Of a stretch of 64,000 bases of DNA, positions 11,689 to 22,956 are shown piece by piece. This DNA is from Macrosoma leucophasiata. Taxonomy: Eukaryota > Arthropoda > Insecta > Lepidoptera > Hedylidae. The stretch is taken from positions 17,748,001 to 17,812,000 of the forward strand of contig JAWQUS010000007.1 of the NCBI GenBank assembly GCA_036365455.1, written 5' to 3'. Positions within the stretch are counted from its first letter, which is position 1. Each line of letters begins with the position of its first letter. The position numbers and the translations under genes were made by a program. The notes below the pieces were generated by a model that did no database searches, was not told the DNA's origin, and saw only the letters and a program-made list of their open reading frames with translations.

Positions 11689-11740
11689 TTATATATATAT
11701 ATTATATATATTTATATATATATACATATATATATGTTGG
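11689..11740. repeat. (TA)n microsatellite
   Basis: Alternating TA tract directly after the Helitron end, with a few breaks. Confidence 0.7.
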
Positions 11741-12065
11741 AGATATTTTACACGGGAATACGACGTCACATATTTTATTAGAATGTGAATATCGTACATC
11801 ATGGTTCACGTCTTATAGTTTACCAGTTTATAATGTAAATAACAGACGACAGATCAGTCAGTAGTGCGTGTGATCACCTGTAAAGACAGTCTCTTTCGGA
11901 ACAGCGCCTGCGCCTAACATGCGCACTGACTAATACAAACATTTCGAACGTCGACGCTGGCCATTTAGATGGCAATCCGTTAGAGGCCCCGACAGAGGCC
12001 CCGACATATATATTTGAAGTGTATTGATTTGCTTTGATGACAAATCAACTTATAATTGGTACAGT
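11741..12065. other. no gene recognised
   Basis: Holds a short direct duplication 'gaggccccgaca' near 11983-12006; otherwise nothing distinctive. Confidence 0.4.
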
Positions 12066-12333
12066 GACGGAGCTCGCGGGCGTAGGCACCACCGCATTAC
12101 CTAATGTACTTACTTGCCGCTAAATGGTTGTGTTTAGCACTATCGTGTTCTGTTCAGGTGGTATTGAATGGCTCTTTTATTTCCGGCACAGAGGCATAAT
12201 AACATAGGCCTCAGGAGTGGCACCGCATCTACATTGAAATCTCTGGTTTCATGTTGATGTTTATAGGTTACATTCTTACTTACCATCAATGTAAACTGTA
12301 TGCCTGTTTGCCACTTTATGACATAAAAAAATC
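12066..12333 (+). mobile_element. SINE-like repeat, most complete copy
   Basis: Runs from 'cggagctcgcgggcgtaggc' through 'caccgcattacctaatgta', 'aaatggttgtgtttagcac', 'ccggcacagaggcataata' and 'ttgtttgccact' to an A-rich end. The 5' half is present here but absent from the copies at 564 and 21482. About 270 bp, no ORF. Confidence 0.7.
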
Positions 12334-13550
12334 TTAGATTAATCCGATTAGATCCAAGTTACAAACCTCCAACAAAAAACAAACTACTGATAAAATTAAG
12401 GATACAAAGTAAAGATTAATAAGCTTGTTTAAGATGAATGGGCATATAATGTAGGTGCATACATTAATAAAGTAAACAATTGTATATTTCGTGTGCTATC
12501 AATCTTCAATAGACATCGCATTTACATCGGCACAATGCTTTGTAATTAAAGAAGTAATTTCTCAAATCAAATCTATTGTTACTAAATTGGTTACACTTAA
12601 TCATAAGTCTAGCTAGTAAATACAAAAGAATGGGTCATTGTCTGCAGTAGGATAATACGAGTACTTGAAATGTGATTCTTAAAATATTATCTAGTAGGTA
12701 AGTAGGTATTGAAAGATGAAATGAATCTAATGAATGTTAATTAATTTAATTCTTATGAAGTAAGACTTTTATAGAATTCTAGTCTTAAATCCGATATATG
12801 TACCTAAGTAGGTAAACTTGTTTGAATAAGGTCGTTGTTACTCTGGATTATTTCATTCTTGTATCCAAACAATTAGGGACCTATATTAAGTATAATAACC
12901 CAAACTAGACGAGGCTCAAGAATCCTGTCATCTAGATTGCAATTAACCGAAAAATTTAAACCGTAAACTTAGAATTGATGTCTAGTTAATCGTATAAGAA
13001 TCCTCGCAGAACATTTAAAATACGATTGCCATTCGCAAAGATGGCTACATCCGATATCCTACGCGTTGATTTACTACAAACCACTTCACACTTGTGTTGA
13101 ACGTGGCGCACGTTGAGTTTGTCGAAACATGATTGTTACTCTGTAGGTACACTTACGATAGCTTTGTAACGTTTTGTTCGCTTCCCACATTCAACGAACT
13201 TTTCATTCGCCCTACCCTGGAATGAAATACCTACCCCTGCTGACTAAACGTGGTTATGGTAATGGTTTTTAAAGAGCGAACGTTTTCTGGTTAGAGTCTA
13301 TGAAATACATTGATATCGATAGATTTAAACTACAGTCTGTCGCTCCACATTCTCTGCCTACCCCCTACATTAAACGAAATATGTGCATGCATACATACAT
13401 ACATATATTAAACTAAAATTTACTACGATGTTGACAAATAAGTACTTCTACTGATACTATCTACGCCGGAGGTCCCAGGTACGATCCCAGCGTTCCGTGG
13501 AGGAGATTAGAGTTAGAAACTTGGCCTTACTTGGCTCTCCTAAATCTATC
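12334..13550. other. no gene recognised
   Basis: AT-rich, with 'taggtaggtaggta'-like runs. A SINE-like relic with a tRNA-type B-box look ('ggtcccaggtacgatccc') lies near 13471. No ORF of note. Confidence 0.4.
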
Positions 13551-13710
13551 TTCTATATATATAAAAATCAATTGCTGTTCGGTAGTTCGGTAGAACGGGT
13601 GGACCGATTTTGGTTTTGAATGAATTTTGGAAGTACAGGGAAGGTTTAAAAGGTAAGAAAATATGAAGAAATTGAAGAGGAATAGTAAAAAACACAATTT
13701 CATTTTCCAA
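13551..13710 (+). mobile_element. Helitron 5' fragment
   Basis: Begins 'tctatatatataaaaatc' and matches the complete copy at about 40490-40717 for some 150 bases, including 'gaagaaattgaagaggaat'. It then stops without the hairpin or CTAG, so it is 3'-truncated. Confidence 0.65.
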
Positions 13711-13841
13711 TACAAATAGTCCGTATATTATATCAATCCATATATTAGTGGTTACATATTAATCGAGCCCTGTTGTCATAACGTTTTTTAATTAATCTAA
13801 AGCTTACTTATAGGAGCGACTAACCAGAGGTATATTAACAA

Positions 13842-15933
13842 CTAGCTATACCTGCGACTTTGTTCGCGTGGAATAGTGACTTTGGGACTTTGGGCAGCGC
13901 TTTTGGATATAAATTTTGGGTTGCTAAAAAAATCTACTTTAAAGTAATGCATCGGGGATAAAAGCACACAGGCTGCTTGGATTGCGAAAAATTGCTGATT
14001 ATGTGTTTAAATATTCAGTCGTGTAAGTACCTACAAACGTCCATCCTACGCTGAACCATATTTCGAAAAGGCCATTTTAAGCTTCAATGCATAATATTTT
14101 TTTATGGACAATTATTATAAAGTTTCAGTCAATTAGTGCTACTGCCAGAGAATGAAAGATGAAAGATAGATCTATACATAATAAATATATACTCCGTAAG
14201 AGCCGGCAGAAGTGAAAAATTTAACCACCAACGCCACCACCACCATCACCACCATCACCACCACCACTGTCACGACTACCATCCTCCTCAGCGTCAAAGG
14301 GAAAGAATGCGCCATAATTGCCACGTTTGGCATGCTGATTGGTGATCATAGCGGCGATTGTTTTGTACCGGGACGCTGCTATACAGTTTGCTTAGTGTTA
14401 CTAACGGAGAAAAAATCGGCCAAGTGCGAGTCGAACTCGTGCACGAAGGATTCCGTACAAAAAATGCATAAAAATTACGTATGTTGTATGGGTTTAATAC
14501 TACTTCATTTTTATTTAATTATTTATTATGGAAGGTATTAGGTTTAGGTTTAAAGACATTTATTCTCATAAAAGACAGAGTCACTTACATGAGAACATAA
14601 TTTACATGTTATACATATTTCGTCTTCGCACTGACAATAATTTCATAATTTCACAACACATAATTACAGTCATACAGCACATATTTTAACTTTGGGTACA
14701 TATTTACAACAGTTAATATTTTTGTATTTGATTGGTAGGTACCTAATCGTTATCTATGATGAATTGGGCAAGTTGTTTCTTGAATACATTAAATGAGGTT
14801 GATTTTTTAATCCGTGAGGGTAGATTCTTATACATTTTATATACATACATTTTCTTATACATAGGTGATTGTCGTTTTGCCGTAGTTTGTTCGGTGTTTA
14901 TATAAAACGATAAAACTAGCGCGGCGTTTCTGTTTAGTGAAAGTTAGGTTAGTATGGATATTCTTGTTCAGAGTTTTACGAATAAAAATGCAAGTGTTGT
15001 ATTTGTATAATTTTTTTAAGTTCATTATTTTTGTTTCGTTGGAGATTTTATGTGTGGATGTTAGAAAGTGGTAAATTAAGAGTAATTAAATAATTTTATT
15101 TTGTAGGATTTGGAGCTCATGGAGGATATGGAAGGTATTATACAACATAAGACCTAAAAATTCTGTGAAAATTTTAAGTCTTCTTGCTACCGTTATTATT
15201 GTCGAGCAAAAAACATTCGAAAAATAAAACACATTTATTGTTTGCCGCCTTGGACCCCTTTACATTTTCATTTTCTTATTTTTAGTAATTGATTTTGTCT
15301 TTAAAGCGGTATCAGAAATACATAATTTGTGAAAATGTGAGCTTTCCAGCTATCACTATTTATTTTTTAGGCTGGTGACAGACAGACAGACGGATGGACG
15401 GACAGACAGACAGACAGCGGAGGATTAGTAATCCGTAGGGTCCATTTTTACCTTTAAGGTACGAAACCCCTTAAAAGATAGAACTCAGATACAGAATAGC
15501 TTAGAAATATTCGATATGATTCTTTAAATTGACATTACTTTTTTATTTCTGAACCGATTTACATGAAACAAACACTAAATGTTAAGTGAAACTTACCACA
15601 ATATATTAGTGAAAACCACAAATCGAATAAGCCATTTCTGATATTAGCGTGCACAAACACACAGACAAACAGACATTTTTTCGAGATAATAAGTACCCAG
15701 TGTTGTGCGCCACAGGTTAAAGTATAATCATACCAAGTTTCATTGTAATCGGACGAGTAGTTTTTCTGTGATGCTTGAACAAACAGACAGACAGACAGAC
15801 AGATAGACAAACAAAAAACTTTCTAATCACATATTTGGGATCGGTATCGATTTAGTAACATCCCCTGGTATTTATTTTTTAAATATTTTAATGTACAGAA
15901 TTTACACTTCTACAGTTTTATTATAGGTATAGA
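13842..15933 (-). mobile_element. 2.1 kb non-autonomous Helitron with LINE inside
   Basis: Read on the minus strand the element starts TCTATACC at 15933 and ends with CTAG (13845-13842) followed by T. A GC stem ('gcgaacaaagtcgc') lies just before the end. Inside, from the minus 5' end: a GACA-repeat region, a block common in Lepidoptera ('ggccaagtgcgagtcgaact' on plus), a conserved block ('gccacgtttggcatgctga' on plus) and a short (ACC)n tract at 14218-14290. A LINE fragment with its own target duplication interrupts it at 14541-15126. No Rep/helicase is encoded. Confidence 0.75.
14541..15126 (-). pseudogene. 5'-truncated LINE: C-terminal end of a non-LTR ORF2
   Basis: Flanked by the 14-bp direct repeat 'tatggaaggtatta' (14527-14540, 15127-15140), proving insertion into the Helitron. 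On the minus strand it reads as the last part of a jockey/CR1-like ORF2 protein, downstream of the catalytic core: KKLYKYNTCIFIRKTLN, later LPSRIKKSTSFNVFKKQLAQ, then a stop at about 14742. A one-base frameshift near 14860 breaks the frame. An AATAAA motif lies close to the 3' end on the minus strand. Dead on arrival; clade not resolved. Confidence 0.7.
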
Positions 15934-16452
15934 ATAGATGACAGACAGTGCTTCATCCTTAAGATATGTGCGTAGGTAAAATCATTTCTGCACATTACTT
16001 CATTCTGAGGCAATACGATAACTTTTTAAAAGTGCCAGCGACATGGGACATGCTCTCGTCTTGGCAACATTTTACATAAAATATTTTTACAATAAGAATA
16101 CACTTAAAAGACTGGCCTTCCAATAACATCTTTGATACGCAGCAACTTGTATCTTTCAGCCAACAAATTTTATAACAATTGTCTGTCATGAATTTAATTT
16201 GTACTAAATTAGATTCCATTTACCTTTTATCTTTAATGGTAGCATTAAAATGTTTCATGGAAATACTTCTGCGATACTAGTCTGGCAACATCTATAATTA
16301 TATTTCAGTGTAAGCAGTGACGCAAAGTTATTTATAATATTTGCCAATATCATATAATAAAATAGGAATAAGTAATAAAAATAAAAATGTAAATAAATAT
16401 ATCAACGTAAACTTTTTTTTCTCAAAAATCTTTCAATTAGATACTTACCTAC
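15934..16452. other. no gene recognised
   Basis: AT-rich spacer between a Helitron and a LINE. The 74-codon minus-strand open frame shows no domain. Confidence 0.4.
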
Positions 16453-16485
16453 ATTTAAAAATATCTGGACAAATGCCTCCAGAGG

Positions 16486-17662
16486 GTGAAGTTGATGGAT
16501 GTGGGAGTGCGTATGGGTGACTTAGTGGTGAACTGTCTGCTTTACGCAGATGATGCGGTAATTGTTAGCTCTACACCATCTGGGCTACAAGCACTAGTCA
16601 CAGTCATGAAAGAGAATTGTATGGAGAAAGGCTTACAATTGAATGTGGATAAAACTAAAGTATTAGTATTTGAAAGAGATGAACAGAGAACAAATGCAAG
16701 GGTAGTAGTAGATGATGCAGTGTTAGAACAGGTTGATGAAATTGTATATCTTGGATGTGCTTTTAGCAAGGATGGTAGGTACACCACTGATATAGAAAGA
16801 AGAGTGCTTGCTGGGAATTGCGTGAATGGAGCGTTGGGTAAGCTGCTAGAATCTAAACATCTCAGCCAGCGGGCTCGACTAGCCGTACATAATGCTGTAC
16901 TTACTCCAACGCTTTTATATGGAAGCGAGAGCTGGGTATGCAGGAAAGAGCATGAAAGTAAGTTGAACGCGGTCGAGATGAGATCTTTGCGCAAGATCTG
17001 CGGTGTATCACTCACCGATCGCGTTCGTAATGAAGATGTAAGAAAGAGACTTTGTGTGAATGATAGTATGTATGTATGTATCTTCACGCCAGGTCCCTAA
17101 CGGGGTAGGCAGAGAGTGTAGAGCGCCAGATATCCCGGTTCAGACAAACCTCTCGTGCCTCGTCTACCTTCATCATTCTCTTCATACATGCACGCCGATT
17201 CCTAAGACTTTTGACCCCACCATCAGACAGAACTCGACCTATTTGGTCATGGTAGGTCAGCCTTGGTCTTCCTGGGCCTCTGCAACCATCCACATTCGCA
17301 TTGTATATCTGTTTAGTCATTCGCTCATTCGACATTCTTTCTATATGAATGATAGTATCGGTGTAAAAATGAAAAAAGGCATGCTCCGATGGTTCGGGCA
17401 TATAGAAAGAATGTCGAATGAGCGAATGACTAAACAGATATACAATGCGAATGTGGATGGTTGCAGAGGCCCAGGAAGACCAAGACTGACCTACCATGAC
17501 CAAATAGGTCGAGTTCTGTCTGATGGTGGGGTCAAAAGTCTTAGGAATCGGCGTGCATGTATGAAGAGAATGATGAAGGTAGACGAGGCACGAGAGGTTT
17601 GTCAGAACCGGGATATCTGGCGCTCTACACTCTCTGCCTACCCCGTTAGGGACTTGGCGTGA
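16486..17662 (+). pseudogene. LINE reverse transcriptase, C-terminal half, interrupted
   Basis: The ORF2 protein of a non-LTR retrotransposon primes reverse transcription on nicked target DNA. The frame opens at about 16486, within the palm. The catalytic motif is LLYADDAVIVSS. The thumb follows (LQLNVDKTKVLVFER, VYLGCAFSKDG), then the C-terminal signature LLYGSESWVCRKEHESK and EMRSLRKICGVSL. At 17069 the nested insertion ends this frame. The original coding sequence resumes at 17359 with KMKKGMLRWFGHIERMS and RGPGRPRLTYHDQIGRVL, and stops at 17660-17662. Apart from the 5' truncation and the insertion no stop or frameshift was noticed. The style is RTE-like; clade uncertain. Confidence 0.8.
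17070..17345 (-). mobile_element. antisense self-insertion of the same LINE family
   Basis: Flanked by the 13-bp repeat 'tgaatgatagtat' (17057-17069, 17346-17358). The insert is a 5'-truncated 3' end of the same LINE in reverse orientation. Its (CATA)n tail appears as 'tgtatgtatgta' at the left. With the host copy at about 17400-17685 it forms an inverted repeat with arms near 280 bp and a spacer near 55 bp. Long open frames on either strand here are an effect of this symmetry. Confidence 0.85.
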
Positions 17663-17688
17663 AGATACATACATATATTTAAAAATAT

Positions 17689-17931
17689 GTATTGTCAGGC
17701 CAAGTCTTTTACGGGATAGGCAGAATGCGTGGAGCATCTAACATCCTTCCGTGCCTCTTCTACATTAAGCACTCTCTTAGTGTACACTCCGATGGTAGTA
17801 TTATTACATATTCTCTGCCGATGGGAAAGACTTCGAATACCTATGATAATTAATTTTTAATTTGGTTCAGAAACCGTGCTATTTGTTTTGTTTTCGTATG
17901 AAATTTAGCTAGTCAGATTTAACTAACTTAT
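17689..17931 (-). mobile_element. decayed LINE tail
   Basis: At about 17694-17830 the plus strand keeps worn pieces of the reversed LINE tail ('gggataggcagaatgcgtgg', 'gtgcctcttctacattaagc'). This is an older copy next to the younger one. The remaining bases are unique-looking. Confidence 0.5.
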
Positions 17932-18057
17932 CTATACTTATAATAAAACTGTAGAAGTGTAAATTCTGTACATTGAAAATATTGAAAAAAAAAAACCAGG
18001 GGATGTTTCTAGATCGATACCGAACACAAATATGTGATTAGAAAAATTTTTGTCTTT

Positions 18058-18089
<32 letters not shown>

Positions 18090-19165
18090 TCAAGCTTCAC
18101 ACAAAATCTACTGGTCTGATTACAATGAATCTTGGTATTATTATACTTTAAGCTTTGGCGCACAACACTGAGTACTTTTTATTCCGGAAAAATGTCTGTT
18201 TGTCTGTGTGTTTGTGTACGCTAATTTCAGCAACGCTTTATCCGATTTGCGGTTTTCACTAATATATTGTGGTAATAATAATTCACTTAATATTTAGCGT
18301 TTGTTTCATGTCAGTCGGTTAAGAAATAAAAAAGTTACGTCAACTTAAAGAATCATATTATTGTCGAATATTTTAAAACTATTCTCTCTATCTTCTATCT
18401 TTTTTAGGCTTCCGAAACTAAAAGGTAAAAATGGACCCTATTACTAATCCTCCACTGTAGTGTCTGTCACCAGGCTGTATCTCATAAACAGTGATAGCTA
18501 GAAAGCTAAAATTTTCACAGATTATGTATTTCTGTTACCGCTATAACGACAAAATAAAGTACAAAAAATAAGAAAATGAAAATATTATGGGGTTCGATAA
18601 ATAAATAAATGTGTTTTTTTTTTTTTCGTATATTTTTCCTCGATATTAATAACGGTAGCAAGTAGACGCCTCAAATTTTCACAGAATTTTTAGGTCTTAT
18701 TTGGTGGCGTTAGTGGTGTTGGTGGCATTGGTGGTGTTGGTAGTGGTGGTGATGGCGGCGTTGGTGGCGTTAGTGGCGTTAGTTGCTTTGGTGTCATTAG
18801 TATCATTGGCGTCATTGGTGGCGTAGGTGTTGTTGTTGACTCTGGTGGCGGTGTTGATGGCGTTGGTAGTGGTGGTGGTGGTTTTTAGTCGCGATGTAGA
18901 CTTTAGTGGCGTTGGTGACGTTGGTGGTGTTGTTGGTAGTTTTGGAGGCATTGGTTGTGGTGGTGGTGGTGATGGTGGTTTTGATGGCATTAGTGGCGTA
19001 GGTGTTTGGTGATGTTGGTGTTGGTAGTGGCGTGATGGTGTTGGTGGCGTTTGTGGTGGTGGCGGTGGTGGAGGTGGTAGCGGGTAGCGGTGACAGTGGT
19101 GGTGGTGATGGTGGTGGTGACGATGGTGGTGTTGGTGGTGGCAGTATTGATGGCATTAGTGTTTA
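17932..19165 (+). mobile_element. non-autonomous Helitron, 3'-truncated, with expanded GGT tract
   Basis: Starts after A with 'tctatacttataataaaac', the same 5' end as the copies at 41908 (plus), 15933, 24700 and 56941 (minus). Order matches the family: GTCT repeats (about 18055-18090), 'gcgcacaacactgagtac', 'actaatcctccactgtag', then a long GGT-type tract at 18700-19165, after which family homology is lost. No hairpin or CTAG end. Open frames in the repeat are artefacts of the triplets. Confidence 0.75.
18700..19165 (+). repeat. degenerate (GGT/GTT/GAT)n triplet array, about 460 bp
   Basis: Almost continuous triplets of type G-G/T/A-T with interspersed GGC. Homologous tracts in the other Helitron copies differ greatly in length: about 70 bp at 14218, about 300 bp at 23390, about 450 bp at 54757. 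Next to the tract in other copies lies a block ending 'cgaaagacgtccatccgtct', resembling a retroposon end with a triplet tail, so the array probably grew from such a tail. Confidence 0.75.
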
Positions 19166-20162
19166 AAAATGCACAATGTTATTATTCAATTTTTGACATC
19201 CGCCATTATGAACCTTAGCACAGACATTACATGTCATATTTTCTGCCACAGATGTACGGCAGGCTCGACCGAAACCTATTTACAATTAAAGATCGTAAAA
19301 AATGAAGTTTTCTGAGTCGAGAACATGTATCCGCAGAATTCGTATTTTTTGATAATTCGTGAAATAGAACAATAATTTTATAACCGACCGTTTCAAGTTC
19401 GATCCCCGCACCTACCGGGATAAATAAAGAAAAAAAAATTGTTCCTGGATAGGTGTTTCTTCATTATGTGTGGCTTCACCGCCGAAAAATATTGAAGGTA
19501 CCTATAGAAATAAAGAAGTAAATGAATTTTCCATCTTATATCCTAGGTATGTGACGGTAGCAAAACGGCCTAGCAACAATTTTGACTAAGGTACCTAGTG
19601 TTTGTAAAGTTAGGCCTTGAAAAAGCTTGGCTCTACAAAAGATCTGATAACTTTTTGACGAGCGACAGACAGTGCGAGCAGTATGGTTTCGTCCTGGCAA
19701 CATTTTACATGAATTTGTTTTTGGCCGAATATGTTATCAACGGCACCCACGATTTTTATTTTTACTTAAACGACTCAATACTATTTTAAGACTATGTTGA
19801 ACACTGTGTTATCTACTTCGTCGTAGTACGTAAATATCAACTCTACGTTTTCATTATACAGTCACGCCCCATGACCTAAAGTATAGGGTGAAGAGATAAA
19901 GGTCAAATCTGAACGATAAAAATAAATCTTTCTTGATCAAGCTGTCGTGAATGAATAATAATTAAGTATGGTAATACGTTTTGTGATAAAAATCTTCGGC
20001 GTACGTAGGTACTCCATGTTCACTCCATCATCACATGAAATAAATTTTAGGTAGATTAAAAAGTAGACGAAGTGACGACAATTCAATTATTAGTACTCAT
20101 ATTATATAAGAATCTAAATAAGAAGTACATGTGGAGGATAAAACCTATATAGAATATTTAAC
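19166..20162. other. no gene recognised
   Basis: AT-rich DNA. A tRNA-like B-box fragment ('caagttcgatccccgcacct') near 19395-19414 points to a SINE relic. No supportable ORF. Confidence 0.4.
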
Positions 20163-20328
20163 TGCCCCAGTAGTGTAATGATAGCAGGTCAATACTGCTA
20201 CGCTGCCTGGGATCCTGATTACTATTCCCAGGACGGGGGCTAACAGAGATAAAGGTGCCTTTATTTCTGTTGTTAGTGGGCTTTTTCCATTTTATGGAAG
20301 TTTCCCAGAGTCACTCTCTCGAAAAAAC
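20163..20328 (+). mobile_element. tRNA-like SINE, copy 1 of a tandem pair
   Basis: Begins 'ctgccccagtagtgtaatga' (A-box-like), then 'tgggatcctgattactattc' where a B box would lie, and ends 'ttccattttatggaagtttc', a small hairpin. Head-to-tail with a second copy at 20329. Confidence 0.6.
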
Positions 20329-20482
20329 TGCCCCTGTAGTCTAATGATAGCGGGCCACTACTAGCGTCGGGGTCCTGAGTTACATTCCAGGGTGGGGACT
20401 GCCAGAAAAAATGTGTAAAAATCCTTAATGTCTGGTTCTATTGGGATTTTCCATTATCTGGAAGTTTCCAGTAGAAAGATTG
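20329..20482 (+). mobile_element. tRNA-like SINE, copy 2 of the pair
   Basis: Begins 'ctgcccctgtagtctaatga' and ends 'ttccattatctggaagtttc'. Same order as copy 1 but clearly diverged, so the tandem arrangement is old. Confidence 0.6.
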
Positions 20483-21481
20483 GTAATGAGCCCACAAAAC
20501 ATCTTCATGTCAACAGGCTCAAGTAACAGATATACGAGTACAATCATCCTTTCACCAATAGGTACGTACATAAAGGAGACGGGTAATTTTGGGCCTTCAA
20601 AATAGTTACTGGTTAACCCATTACACAGTACCTACACATTTTCTCGTAGTTAACAATTAGTAATCTAACCCAACTTTTACTTGATCATATATTACTGGCA
20701 ATTCAAAAAATGAATTTCAAATTATTTATTTTATAGTCATTTGAAAATGACATTATTTGTACTGTGTTAACACCTGGGCCCATAAATGTATGGAACAATA
20801 TCAATCTCCTTTCATCCTCTTAAACTTTCTCAATATTAGTAGGTCCATCCAGAATTCGAATTTTAAGATAACCCAGTAAAATTTTAAAAATAGTTTCAAT
20901 TTTTAATCAATAAGCTCATATTTTATTCAAAAATATAGGCCTGTGAAGTGGCAGAGGTGTTTACACTTATCTTAGTACCGGAAATATATAAAAGAAGGTA
21001 TAAAAACACAATATATTTTTTAAATAATTTATTACACGAGAAATAATGGCCATGTTGACATTTAATAAAATTGAGAAATTCAACTGTGAAATATTATGAC
21101 GTTTTGCTATTAGCATATTCGTGTAATATTATAATTTAATAACATATTAAAATGAAAAGACGAATGGCTTGTTAAATAGTAAAATATAGCCGATGTTAAA
21201 TACCTAAGGGAATGGCTGTGTCCTAGTCAGTTCCTAAAGATTTGACTGTTTACTAATTATCACCTAGATCACAGATTATTTATAATGTCAGGATTATGAC
21301 CTATTCCCAGTAGTTTTACCGAATAGTCTTAACAGTTGAACTATTATTACATTGAATGTATCGAGACTTCGAATTGGTTCAGATTAATGTACATACCTAC
21401 GTAGATGACAAAATAGAAGTTCGATTCGGTAAACAGTAAAAACTCAAAACATGAAAAATGTCTAGGTACTTTTAATAAACA
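20483..21481. other. no gene recognised
   Basis: AT-rich, no ORF. A possible SINE scrap ('tgtgaagtggcagaggtgtt') is at 20942. Confidence 0.4.
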
Positions 21482-21612
21482 CCTCAGCCCTCAGGAGTGG
21501 TAACGCATCTGCATTTTGATCTTGGTCTTTGTGTGGGTGTCTCTAGGCTGCAGTCATCACTTAACATCAATGTGAACTGCATGCTTGTTTGCCACTTGAT
21601 TACATAAAAAAA
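21482..21612 (+). mobile_element. SINE-like repeat, 3' half
   Basis: From 'ctcaggagtggtaacgcatc' to 'ttgtttgccact' and an A10 tail. Same family as 12066. Confidence 0.65.
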
Positions 21613-21639
21613 AAAGATAAAGGACTTTACACCATTTTC

Positions 21640-21745
21640 TCTGATAACCTACCGGGAATCGAATCCCGGGCCCTACCCGGGAATCGAACCCAGGACCTCA
21701 GCGTAGTAGTAGTGGGCTGCTATCACTAGGCTACCGAGGCAGTTA
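21640..21745 (-). mobile_element. tRNA-derived SINE head
   Basis: On the minus strand: 'actgcctcggtagcctagtg' with a good A box, a run of CTA, then 'cctgggttcgattcccggg' with a canonical B box (GGTTCGATTCC), repeated in part. The arms do not fold as a full cloverleaf with a normal acceptor stem, so it is a pol III-type SINE promoter and not a tRNA gene. Confidence 0.65.
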
Positions 21746-22164
21746 AAAATCTGTAATAGTTCTTTACCGATTAATCGTCTGTGCACACTTAACGATTACA
21801 CCCTGTAGATTAGTGTAGATTAATGTCAATATTAGATACCTGCGATCCAATAGAATTATTATTCAACCTAAATTATTAATAGATGAAAATACTATTCATT
21901 TTCGAGCTGATGTCACTTGGTGATAGGTAAGTTAGCATCCGATGGGTGAATAATTTGTTAAATCGGTCTAGTCGTTTAGGAGTTTATTCTAGTTATAGGT
22001 ATTCTTAGTCAAACTGCTAGTAGATAGTACATACTATGCCTTTTTTCCAAATTACAATAAAAAAGTTGTACAGCCTAATTATTCGTGTTACTAAATAATT
22101 TACTAAGTTTCTTTCTGTGTATACATTAAGTAATGAATGTACCTTCTTTCCCCTTTTCCTGTTT
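21746..22164. other. no gene recognised
   Basis: AT-rich spacer, nothing distinctive. Confidence 0.4.
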
Positions 22165-22570
22165 TTAGGGTGCCGTAGTAAACGAGGAACCCTTATAGTT
22201 TCACCATGTCCGTCTGTCTGTCTGTCTGTCTGTCCGTCCGTGGTTTAGCGCAAAAACTATTGGTGCTAGAGACTTGAAATTCGGCACAAGTATACACCTT
22301 AATCACACCGACAAAGTGGTAGAATAAAAACATTAAAAAAATGTTCATATAGGGTGGTAACCTTCGTATACAAGTAACGCGCAGAAAAAAATTTTTTTTT
22401 TCGACTTCTTTATAGATAGTTTGGGATATCGTTGGATAGGTCTTTCAAAAATGTTAGGAACGTGCAAACATCATTTTTCGATTGAGTTAACTGTTCGCGA
22501 CTTATTAAGCTTTAAAGTGAGAATTTTCGTTAGAGTCAAGTGTCTCCCCCTCTACCAACTAAACCGTTGT
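22165..22570. repeat. dispersed Lepidoptera-type repeat with GTCT/GTCC tract
   Basis: Contains 'ggtgccgtagtaaacgagga', 'acccttatagtttcaccatg', a (TGTC)n run at about 22208-22240, 'acttgaaattcggcacaag' and 'gggatatcgttggataggtc'. This combination is characteristic of a widespread non-coding mobile repeat. Ends not defined. Confidence 0.5.
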
Positions 22571-22770
22571 TGTTAGAAATTCAAACGTTACGGTAATTGT
22601 AGCTATAGGTATACAATGAAATTAAAAGGAAAACTATCACACTTAAGTTGGCTTTACAAGGTTGCGAGTAATAGTCGACCAAATTTCACTCGAAAATTTC
22701 GAACAACTCCATAGAAAATACCTATTTATTTTTTTTATTGCAAACTTAAACTCAAATATTTTATTTCAAA

Positions 22771-22956
22771 CTAGCTGTTGCCCGCGGCTTCGCCCGCGTG
22801 GATGTCATTTTATAAATATTTTTCCTGAATTTTCTTTGCTATAAACCTCAAGGGGCCCGAGACCTTTCCAACGAATGCAAAACCGTGGAAATCTGTTTGT
22901 GCGTTCTGGAGTTATAGCGTCAGGGAGGATAACCCGACTTATTTTTATATTAAAGA
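22771..22956 (-). mobile_element. short non-autonomous Helitron
   Basis: Minus-strand element with 5' TC at 22956-22955 ('tctttaatataaaaataagt') and 3' end with GC hairpin ('cacgcgggcgaagccgcggg') and CTAG (22774-22771). It abuts the next Helitron directly. Confidence 0.65.

Larger units (their letters stand above)
16453..17688 (+). mobile_element. 5'-truncated LINE with 12-bp TSD, containing a self-insertion
   Basis: The direct repeat 'atttaaaaatat' at 16453-16464 and 17677-17688 brackets the insertion. The element begins inside the reverse transcriptase and ends in 'gaagatacatacatat', the (CATA)n tail of this family. Other copies of the same tail occur at 26271, 34550 and 58647. Between 17070 and 17345 it is interrupted by an inverted copy of its own 3' end. 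Confidence 0.8.

Noticed and set aside
16542..17087. 181-codon minus-strand frame
   Set aside because: Antisense shadow of the LINE reverse transcriptase, which has clear motifs on the plus strand.
17084..17737. 217-codon minus-strand frame
   Set aside because: Mirror image of the LINE coding sequence, caused by the inverted self-insertion.
18697..19156. Threonine/asparagine-rich minus-strand frames
   Set aside because: Low-complexity translation of the GGT array.
21640..21745. tRNA gene
   Set aside because: A and B boxes are present but no complete cloverleaf with acceptor stem; the head of a SINE.
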